Shown here in pieces: positions 21,734-31,821 of a stretch of 44,635 nt of DNA. The position numbers were made by a program, and so were the translations under genes. This DNA is from Azolla pinnata. Taxonomy: Eukaryota > Streptophyta > Polypodiopsida > Salviniales > Salviniaceae. Positions within the stretch are counted from its first letter, which is position 1, and each line of letters begins with the position of its first letter. The notes beneath the pieces were generated by a model. That model did no database searches and was not told the origin of the DNA. It saw only the letters and a list, made by a program, of their open reading frames with translations. Where the stretch lies: contig JBBBWG010031609.1 of assembly GCA_037176905.1 (NCBI GenBank), positions 1 to 44,635 on the forward strand, in the 5' to 3' direction.

Positions 21734-24700
21734 TCAGGATAGCCATTCCATCCAAGCCCGACTGCCATTTGGGGGAACATAATCCTCTAATGTCGTTGAT
21801 ATTGTCCATACGCTACTGTTGTCACGCACATCGAGTTCTCTTATCTCTTGGTGAGCTTCAATAACTGCCTCAGCAAGGTCAGATATGAAAGTTTCCTCAC
21901 ACCCAAGGGCAGGAACACGGCCCCACTCTTGAATCCCAGATTCGATGGCAAGGTTTTTATACTCCACGTCAATTTCCTCTAGTGTCTCAATGTGCTCACT
22001 CACAAAACTATGTCCAACACCAAGCATTGGATTAGACTGATTTCATTTATAAAGTTTTGGGTATAGTATTAAATACGATACAGCAACACTAACCTTATAG
22101 GGATAGTCAAAAGGCTCTTCACACCTTGTTCACCCAACTCTTTGATGGTAACGTCTGTATATGGTTTGAGCCATTCTACAGGTCCAACTCGACTCTGTAG
22201 AGATGAAACAAATGGGATTAGAACTTACTGTCTCAGTATCCATCCACTATGTCTATCCACCATGGCAAAACCATCCTTTCCCCTATCTCCAATATAGAAC
22301 AAGGATCGTGGACTCCCCCCCATTGGCCAATCCCCGCTTATGGATACCACACCCACCTAGCTGTTTTGGAAATAGCCCGATCCTGTTTCTGCAGACTTTT
22401 GGCTTAGATACCCCGATCCTATTTCTTCAGATTTTTGAACCAGTTGTCACATGGATGTACACTAGTTCACAGACACCTCTATGTACACTGGTTTCAGAAT
22501 CTAATTTCGTAGACTATTTTGAAGTTTTAGAACGACCCACTTTTCTGCTAATTACAAGAACTATGATGAGGTGATAAGCATGAACAAGATCAGCATGCAT
22601 GTAATGAAACTTGCATGACATTGTTTGTGCCGGAAGAGTATTGCAGACTCATGATTGTAATCTACCCTACATCTTTACCCAAAGCAAAGCCCAGAATAAA
22701 TACTTCAATGTAAAATAGAACAAAAATTCATCAACTGAATTATAAAATTACAGCTGTATTAGCAAAAGAATAATTAATATTTAGAAGGAACTTTCATGAT
22801 AACCTTTAAAAGATAATGGTAAATTTAGATGTTTAGGATTCCACAAAGGCTCATACCTGATAAGCAAGTGCATGCCTATTATATATGCCTTGGTTCCTTA
22901 GCTCATTCATCATTAGCTTCACGCATGCTTCCATTTCATCCTTGTAGGGATCACCAGCATCCTTGATGTAGGTTTGTGGTACACCATGAGCGCTGAAAAA
23001 TATCACCACCTACAAAATAAAAAGCACATGAAGCATCATGCACTGCGTTGTATTCACAGATACTTCTCCTATTGGATAATAGAAGGCACACTATTGCAAT
23101 ACTATATTTCACCTTGAACTATTGTATCATGATAGCTTCCGTCCTAGTTGATAGAATACATAAAAATAATAGCAATAATACTGCCTTGATGAGCTAATAT
23201 AATCAGATAAAACTGCTGTTGATATCAATTTTATAAACCTAAGTTTACAGGCAGCATAGCAAACAAAGTAAGGTGTTTTCCTATTTCTTCTATTTGTTAA
23301 AGTGAGAGCTCACAAAAGAACTCTTAAAATAACAATTACAGAATCCCCAGGGACTCACTTAGAGAACACTTCCACTCTTAAGCAAAAACTACATCTATCA
23401 TCTCTAATGTCATGTGTGAATTGTTCTAGTGACATCCATAAAAACTAAGCCTGTGGAAGCATATCTGCATCCCTTGACTCACCACTTAAGCCTCGATTTA
23501 CCAAATTATGTAATCAGATAATTTAATCAAAATAACACCTCATTTGGTTGTTTGAATCTCTCGAGTTCCTGCCTAATCAGCTTTGACATGGCTTTCAAAT
23601 ACCCTTCACGGTGGTACCATGATGGAATAACTGCATGCTGCAAATTGGTAAGGTATTCATCCTTTCTGCAAACCATGCAAAGAACTATTCCAATGTTGGG
23701 AAAAACAACAAAGCCAATGACTTAAAACCTTTTGCATAATGAACAAACCACATGATACCTGAAAATTTCCTCCAAAATCCGTAGACTTGATCCACTGGTT
23801 GATATTGAAAATTGAGGATAAAGTGGAAGTACGACAAGTTTTGTTATTTGGTCCATTTTAATCTGAACGCAGTGTCCAAAAATGATTCTCGAGAAATACA
23901 TGCATGTGTCTATACAAATATAAATAAACACCGATGGGAAAAAAAAACGTCCAAGCAAAATGTGCAGAGACACTCCACATTCTTTTTGAGTTCTAGGAAC
24001 GTACAATAACATGTTACAGAATTCATTTGTAATTGATAATATATACCTGCGTAATTGCATCTTCTGTAAAGGGATGCCAGTATCGCATGCCTATGTAAAC
24101 ATTTGCTAGAAAGTTCTTTTGCAGCAAAGCTTTGCCCAAAGCCTTTGCCTACATAAGAAATGCTACAAATTTGAACACTGAACAAAAAATCATTTTAAAA
24201 CAGAGGTGAAGAACAATCATCTGAAAGGTTCTTGAAGAAAGTAAAAACTGGATGAAAATGTTTGGCTTGTCAGTAAAGTAGATTTGCTTTGATTGAAAAG
24301 GCAACACATAATAGTCTTATCTGCAGAATCACCCACAAAAGCAGAGGGGGAAAGAGTCCTTGTAAAGAATAGTATTGAAAATCGAAACCTGAAATAATTT
24401 TGAAGATTTTTGAACGTGCAACTTAAGTTCACATGGTTTTACAGAAAAGAAAAAGTTGGATCTGGAAACAAGTGTTTAGATTCTGAGTACAGTGCATCTT
24501 AAGGCATGTCTGCTCTTTGAGCTCATTGGGTCGACCGATAATAACTTTTGTAAAGTCATCGCATAAATTTATAACTGTTGGACATATATGCAGACATAAT
24601 ATTAACCCAGGAACATAAGGATTTTCATGCATAAATAAGATTCGATCGTGTAGAATTTCTGTGCTTGCAAATATGATTGCAGCTAGCCATCATGAAAGCC

Positions 24701-27079
24701 TGTAATATTTGAAGAAGATCATCTCTACGGATGTCCTGTTTAAGGTCAGGTATGTAAGGATTCCTGATGCAATATATAAGCCTTTAAAGATAGATTATAT
24801 CTTCCAGTGACTGTATGTGAATACCTCATCATCAATAATGATAAGTCAACATGTGAATTGGCAATTTTCAAGTGATTTTCACCATGCAAGATCCGAAGTT
24901 GCTTCCATCTTTCTTTGACATCTGGAGACGTAATAACACTCAATAATACCAATGATCTGTGTATGAAAAGATCATATCCTCTAGTGATTGCGTTGAATGT
25001 TAAACATTTCATTATCACTATAATAATAGTCAAAGGTGTGGAGCAGCAATGTCAAATGATTTTCATCATGCAAGACTATACGTTACTCTCATGTTTCTTT
25101 GACGTCTGGAGAGCTAATACCACTCTCTAATGATATTCAATGAGCAGCATATGAAGTGATTACTAACGCAGCACATAATGTTTTATATATCAATAATGTT
25201 AGAGCAGAAGAATTAGCATCTAACTAACAGGATATATGATATCAACATTAGATGTATAATCAATACTATCAATTGTTACTAATATACCCTACATTACTCA
25301 ACCACTGCTGAATCTTAGATAACGAGTAAATGATTACTCGTGATATAGTAGTATTTTCTAAGATATAATAATCATTTGCAAGTGATCAAGATAACTATTT
25401 CCCAACCATATTTGCTATTTAACATGACATCTAAAATGACCCTTGACAACAGGGTGTATCGCATAATTAAGCAGGAGAACATGTAACCTGATCTTCTGTT
25501 AACTTCCGTAAAGGTGAGCCTCCACCAATTGCAGCATAGCCAGCTTTACTCATTGGAGCTCGTACTAACGAAATTAATTTTGCAAGTGGTTGCTGAAAAG
25601 CCTTCAAAAGCCTTGGCAATCGGATAATGTCCTAAATGCATAGGAAAAGAGAAGCAAGTTATTATCTTAACTACAAAATTTCTACCTTGTGAGGTCATTA
25701 TCTCTGAACAATGGAAGGAAAATAATTGTGCTGAGACAAAAATAATTGTCTCATATTTTGAGTGCTACAATGATTGCTTGTAGACATTAACACGAAGGTA
25801 AAGAAGTAACATAAATGGCTATGAAACATGACTGATGAAAAGGCCAATACTAAGGTCAAGCAAATAGAGAGAACATCTATATATTGAGATTTTGATAAGG
25901 GATATCTGAGTACACAAATTTAGCTCAGAACTTTTACCGGATCTGCAAATAAGTTGTATAGGAATGGTTGCACATCATCCAATGATTCTGGTCCTCCTAG
26001 ATTCAGCAATAAAACACCGACCTTTTCCCCGCTACCTTCATAAATACTAAACGCTTCCTCAAGTTCCTTTGCCTGATGCTCGATTGAAGAAAATCTGGAC
26101 GAGAGTTCCTGTGCACTAGATCCTTCAAATGACAGCGATGCAACCACATCTTTCTTGTTCCTCCTCATTGACATTCTCCCATTTTTACTTCTGCTGCTTG
26201 ACAATAATCTCGTAGCATTACATCTACCATAAATGCAAAATATGTGTTAAAGACACAACCTAGAATGGATAAGTTTAACAGGGAAAAGCAATAAAAATCA
26301 AGCATTGAACACATCCGTAGAAAATTCTTAATGAATTGACTCTTACAAACTAACATCAGAAACAACATGTAGTGTACTCAATCAACAACCAGAATCGATA
26401 ATTTATCCCAGTAAGATGCAGGTTGACCGAATGTGAAAACACTTCAACACATGACTTAAGTAAATAAGCTCAGGAAAAGAAATAGAATCATTACAAGATA
26501 AAGTTATTATACAGCACAGAATCGGTACTGATCAAACAAGGATTAGCAGAATCACATCAAAAGGAGTTCAGATCAGCAAAAGATCAAGATCCATTCGGTC
26601 AAAAGTGCAAATAAAAAGCAACACATAATTGAGAAAGACATTCATGGTGACATTAATCAAAATTCAGGTTTGATCAGCTAAGTATTAGCTAAACAATCAC
26701 ATAAAAGAAACGAAAAATAAAACATCACATCAACACAAACGCATCATAAAAGACAACATAATAATGATCAGGAGAATAGCTAGACAGAGAGTTGTGATAC
26801 TGATAGTCAGTTTCGGGACTAACAAGCGCAGTATAAAGAATTGTAAAACGGCCAACATGTCCATTGGAATCACAAATAAGAGTTAATGCCAGAAATCTTG
26901 GCGCAATTCAACTGCGCACTTCGAATGGATCCAGCAGAAACGGGGACTCAAACACAGAAAAACATCGAGAAAAAGGCAACTCACCTTAAGTTTATGGATT
27001 GATCAGCTCCATGGAGCGTTGGCGCAAATCTCGTCGCGCTCTTTGTTGTAGTAGTTATTGCAATATCCAAGGAGTTCAT
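21734..27079 (-). CDS. HEMH: Ferrochelatase (protoheme ferro-lyase), type lacking the LHC-like tail
   Basis: Nine exons on the minus strand: 27079-26985, 26223-25938, 25631-25488, 24148-24047, 23862-23759, 23665-23539, 23009-22857, 22194-22094 and 22007-21734. All are GT-AG and in phase, giving 461 aa. Residues 1-75 are a Ser/Thr/Arg-rich transit peptide. The domain begins at [14 protein letters not shown]. Family blocks follow: [38 protein letters not shown] with the catalytic His294, [13 protein letters not shown] with conserved acidic residues, and [12 protein letters not shown]. It inserts Fe2+ into protoporphyrin IX, the last step of heme synthesis. The C-terminus diverges after DLAEAVIEA and stops about 40 residues later without the chlorophyll-binding-like segment of FC2-type enzymes, so it is more like FC1. 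The final exon's tail is the least certain part. Confidence 0.92.
24879..25140. repeat. Diverged direct repeat in ferrochelatase intron 3
   Basis: About 75 bp starting ATTTTCACCATGCAAGA (near 24879) reappears near 25059 as ATTTTCATCATGCAAGA. Both continue into TTTCTTTGAC(A/G)TCTGGAGA and then AATA(A/C)CACTC. The offset is about 180 bp, an old local duplication. Confidence 0.65.
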
Positions 27080-27193
27080 GACAAAGGTGTTGAGGCTACG
27101 CCCGTCGATCTAACAAGCAAGACAGAGAGAGGAGGATGAGAAAGAAAAACCAGAATCATGAAACGGGAAGCAGAAAATGGGAAGAGGAGGAGA

Positions 27194-27232
27194 GAAGGAA
27201 GGAAGGAAGGAAGGAAGGAAGGAAGGAAGGAA
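27194..27232. repeat. (GGAA)n microsatellite upstream of ferrochelatase
   Basis: About nine uninterrupted GGAA units about 115 bp 5' of the ferrochelatase ATG, so probably in the leader or core promoter. Confidence 0.9.
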
Positions 27233-27404
27233 AGATGGCCAAGAAACGGGGAGAAACACTTACGGATCGAAGGACCGGAGAAGCAGCAGCAAAAACGTCG
27301 CGATGAAGAAATTTGGTAGGCGGCGTAGAAGAAATTTGGTCGTGCGTATTGTCAAGGCGGCGGCGTCCGCAGGTAGGTAGGTAGAAGAAGAATGAAATAA
27401 ATCA

Positions 27405-27543
27405 AATACACAAAAAAACAAAATCCGTTTTGGTTAGTTCTTATTAGTGCGCTTAGCTCTAATTACGTGTGAAACTTAAAAATACACAACAAACAAAAAT
27501 CCGTTTTAATTAGTTCTTATTAGTGCGCTTAGCTCTAATTACC
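27405..27543. repeat. 76-bp tandem duplication upstream of ferrochelatase
   Basis: 27405-27480 is repeated from 27481. Both copies run AATACACAA..., ATCCGTTTT, TTAGTTCTTATTAGTGCG, CTTAGCTCTAATTAC, with only a few substitutions. The second copy ends near 27543. High identity suggests a recent event. Confidence 0.85.
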
Positions 27544-28208
27544 CACTTCTGTTTGTCTGCAACTCGAGATCGGTTTGACGACTGTTTTGGTTCGATTGCA
27601 GAAGTAGATTCTCGGGAAGCCATTTTGGCCCCGATCGCATTGGTGCTCATCAGCATCCAATGTGTAAAAGTGTGGATATATCACCAATTTCAGAAGCTCA
27701 ACGAAAACCCGTGGCCGTAGATAGAGCGCTTTTGGCGATCGGGAAGCCCTAACTGTGGTGATTATTGTGTTCCCGATGTCACGCGTGCATGTAAACAAAA
27801 TTCCATCGTTGAGACTCCGTTAGCCCCATGACCTTCCCAACATGGGCATAAATCCAATGCTAACATCATCGAACGTCTACGGCTTTCTAATACAACCTAT
27901 GTTGTACAAGAATGCACATTTTATAAATAAAACACGTATTCTACGGTTTAGAATTGTCAAAATGAGAAAGCTAATTTTATAAATATCAAAATTAATTTCT
28001 ACAAGGGCTACTACTTTAGTCAATGTTAGTCAATTTTATAAATTTAAATTTAAATTTTGATTTTATATGATTTAAGATTTTACAAAATTACTAGTGCCAA
28101 AAATGGAATTTGGAAATTTTTGTTGATTAATTGTGAATCTGTATAATCATTTAATGTCTTTGGCATGTATTGAATGAATTTATTTTAAAATACATATCTT
28201 AAGTATTT

Positions 28209-28635
28209 GGGAAAATTATCAAAAAACGTAGAATAAAATTATAAATTATATTTTAACGCCTACTAAAACTCGAAATTACAAATTAATGCTCAATTAATTG
28301 ATTAACACTAAATCAATTAATTGTGAGGTTAATTAACATCAAATTAATTAATTGATTTATGTTGATTAACTCATTAACACCAAATCAACCCATTAATCGA
28401 CTCATTATATCATTAAATTATTCAATTTTGTTAATCAAACATAGTTAGGGAATCAACTAGGATCGATTAGTGGGAAGCGATTAGGAATAGAATCAATGGG
28501 TATATACTAATGGGATTAATTGACTGTTAATTTTTAGTGGAAGATAAGAGTAGACGTTAATTTGTAATTTGTGATTTCAATAGGTGTTAAAATGTGTTTT
28601 ATAATTTTGTTAAGCATTTTTTTTGTAATTCTCCC
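28209..28635. mobile_element. Complete MITE (427 bp) with perfect 9-bp target duplication
   Basis: The target duplication TAAGTATTT is perfect (28200-28208 and 28636-28644). The left end GGGAAAATTATCAAAAAACG pairs with the reverse-complemented right end GGGAGAATTACAAAAAAAATG. Similarity of the arms continues inward for about 80 bp through AAAATTATAAA, ATTTTAACGCCTA and AAATTACAAATTAA. The centre is AT-rich with TTAATTAA-type motifs and no ORF. This is the reference copy of the family and looks Mutator-like. Confidence 0.85.
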
Positions 28636-28644
28636 TAAGTATTT

Positions 28645-29489
28645 ATATTATTTTTATTAAATACGTAACATATATTTTGTACGAGAATGATATGCTACAT
28701 ATGTAACAACATTGGAGACAATTACACGCGATGATATCGAATCCATCGCTTGTCACATCATACACACACAATAGTTTACTCCTCGTAACGATCTACACAT
28801 GGCCATTAAAGAGGTCATGTGAGGTGATTGCAGAGGTGGATAACCTTGAAGCTGTTTGGGGATGCCCAAACGATCATAGTTGTTCATTAAAAATATTTAT
28901 AAAATCTAAAATGTTAAAAGAATGTATTTATTTATTTATTTAGTATTATTATTTTTTAAAAAGATATGTTATTATTAGTTGTAAATGGTTGTCAAAAAAG
29001 TTACAATCACGAAATAAATATAACTAGCAACTATTCCAAGAACAATAACAAGGGAGAGAATAACCATTTGGAAGGTAAATAGTTTCACATAGGTACACAT
29101 TGTATCATGAATAAAATGGATTGCTCTCCCATTGTGTATGAAAGTTTTATCAAAGTTCTTTTACGTGCTCAGAATGTCCCTGAATATTATTATAAACTCC
29201 CTTTAAGGTATATATATTTAGAACCAAATTTTTTTAATGATTTCTATTGGAATTAGGGTTCGTTTACATTCAAACAACCTAGAGCACTGTAACTTCCAAA
29301 TTATCTATAATTTCTTGCTATTAATGATCTCCTAGATTGAGAAAATCTCTTCAATTACTTATTATGTTGAATAGAACTATAAAAGCTTATAAAGGTTAAG
29401 AAAGTATAGTGCCTAAGTGGTCTTACAAAAAAAATCCGAAATGGGGTGTGGAAATGTTTGTGGAAAATAATATTATCTGCTAAAGTTAC
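28645..29489. other. AT-rich intergenic sequence
   Basis: No gene. The only notable part is 28797-28846, a short inverted copy of the motif at 31081-31129 in the CCD repeat unit (TGGCCATTAAAGAGG, then CAGAGGT). Confidence 0.5.
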
Positions 29490-30088
29490 AACTTTCAAGT
29501 GACTAATAATGCAGGATGCAACTGCTATGGGCAATTAGTTGCATCAAGTTGACATTGTCCACTATCAAAGATGTGGCCATCAGATAGAGACACAACATGT
29601 TTTATGGGATTGTATTCAAACACGTAAGGTTTGGCTTAGGATTTTGCATCTATTATGTCATGTAATGGAAATGAAAGTTTAGGATGGGGTAATGCACTAT
29701 GGGGAAACAAGGGCAATTTCTTATTTTCTTATGATATGTTAATACAATCTCTCTATAATAGATGTTTTGTGTTTGATATGGGGAAAAGCTATTTCAAAGG
29801 ACTTTGTCCACTATAGAAGGGCAACTAAATATAATAAATAATGTTATATGGGAATATGTGAGTGAAATTGTAAGGTGAGACATATTAAAAGCCAAATGTT
29901 CATAAGTGTTCCAAGGAATTATAGAGCCACTTGTAGAAATAGTGAAGATAATTTGGTCAAAACTTATACATACTTTAAAGGGACAATATGATAATCTCCA
30001 TGGAACTTTAGAAAGATTGAAAAAGTTAAGACTAAGGTTTACGCAAGTTTGGGATGATTTTCGTGTATACAACAATTGTTATAGATAA
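29490..30088 (+). mobile_element. Degenerate LINE (non-LTR retrotransposon) 3' relic
   Basis: In one + frame near 29542-29640 the sequence reads HYQRCGHQIETQHVLWDC then TRKVWLRIL. This is like the zinc-binding segment (zf-RVT) downstream of plant LINE reverse transcriptases, with the first Cys lost. Farther on, 29906-30088 reads WSKLIHTLKGQYDNLHG, followed by a basic stretch, resembling LINE ORF2 ends. Stops and frame changes interrupt it, so it is dead. Confidence 0.5.
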
Positions 30089-30417
30089 GTTAAATGGAAC
30101 TTTACCCTTCGTTGTTTTTATTCTTTCTGTTAGAGGATGGATGACACTTTGTGGTTTATGTATTTACTCAATTGTAAGTTTGTAATTTGTACCTAGCATT
30201 TGGGCATTTTTTTAATAATAAGTGGAAGATGTTTGGAAAAAAAAACTATAAAAGTCTCACTACCAATGATCTTACTATGTAGGTATATAAATTGTGATAT
30301 TTGATCACTTTTAAAGAGAGGGAAGAGAGGGATCACTATATTATTAACCCCAAGAGAGCGTGCAAAAATCCTCACACCTCACGACGACACTTCCACATTT
30401 TAATAACATGTTCACAT
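30089..30417. other. AT-rich intergenic sequence before the CCD repeat array
   Basis: No ORF with recognisable features and no clear repeat. It separates the LINE relic from the first CCD unit. Confidence 0.5.
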
Positions 30418-31821
30418 TCCTAGAAGTAGTGATGCAAGGTTTCCATTCCTTGCCACTTTGAGGATATTCAATCGGTCTCCCTATTTTACTCGTCAACCCC
30501 TATTAGCAAGGCTTGATGTGCTATGAGCCATTGAAATGTAACAACTATTTATGATCAATTTCTTTCTTAAAATTAGCTCTAGAAATTTTACAAAAAATCC
30601 ACAAGAAACTTTCAAACATTTTGATGCTGTCCGTTGACTATTTTTCTCTTGAGATGAAATCTTTCTTCCTAATTGTATTGTATATTGAAAGAAGGGAATC
30701 ACTCCATTATCATGTTCGTTCAATGGATCTAGCCAACCATATTCTCTAAGATAACATTGGAAACGAATAAGGGCATGTGCATCTTGCACCCACAATCTCT
30801 AGTGGGGTTGCAATGAGCCAAGAAGAGGGTTAGAATAATTGTATAAAAAACAATCATTTTGACTCTTTGTTCTTATTTATTTTTTATTTTACTTTGTCTT
30901 GTTTTTTTAAGAAGATTAATGTAAAAAAAAACATTCTTTTTTATTTCTTGTTTAGCTTTGATATTTATATATTTCTTCCTTTTATTATATATCTATATAT
31001 TTCTCTCTATCTCTCTCAAGTATTTTTATGCCTTTTTTGTTTTTTCTGTTCGTTCAATTTGAATTCTCTCATGAAATTAACCATCTACCTCTGCGATCTC
31101 ATCACATGGCCTCTTTAATGGCCATGTCTAGATAGCAATGGGGGTGGAACATGCCAAAGTTGTAGTCAGAATGGATACAAATTCATTGTTTTCTTATTTC
31201 ATGTGGTTTAGTTCTCATTTGTTACTGTTTATCTATTTTCAAAAATCGAGCATTTCATCGATGCCCCCAATTGTGACAATGAGAGAGCTTTCAATGTTAT
31301 TATGAGATGCCCTCATAAACTATAGCTCTAATGCCTCCATTGGGTACAACGTAAGCATCACATTGCGATTCGAGTTTGACCATGACTTGGATTCGGTGAT
31401 ATAAGCCGGAGTCTTCACTTGTTTTCAATTGGCTGGGGGGCGGGGGGGGATATGAAACCTAGGTAAACAAGAGGACTCCATCTTCAATGTTTTAATACGG
31501 CACGTCACTAGGGCCAACGACATCTTGGATCTCTTTTGTTTACAAGATTACTAATCCCATCTGAAGACTTCCGATTTCAAAATTGATGCACGTTGAACAT
31601 GATAGCCTGAGTCATGCGAGGCTTTGTCTGAAAGCAAGGGGGTTCCTAGGTTGACTTGCACATGGAAACCTTCTTCAGACTTGGCGGCTGGGGCATCGCC
31701 GATTTCAGTTAATCTGGCTTTCAGGTGTAGCCCACCCTTTCAAAAACATACGTTCGATCTCTTCGTCCGAAAACGCTTTGAAAAATTCTTGGGTATACAT
31801 CGTATATAAACAAACCCTCGG

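Larger units (their letters stand above)
27080..28199. other. Ferrochelatase promoter/leader and intergenic DNA
   Basis: Beyond the ATG the leader is purine-rich on + and contains (GGAA)n at 27194-27232. A 76-bp tandem duplication starts at 27405. From about 27900 the sequence is very AT-rich and no gene is seen. Confidence 0.5.
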
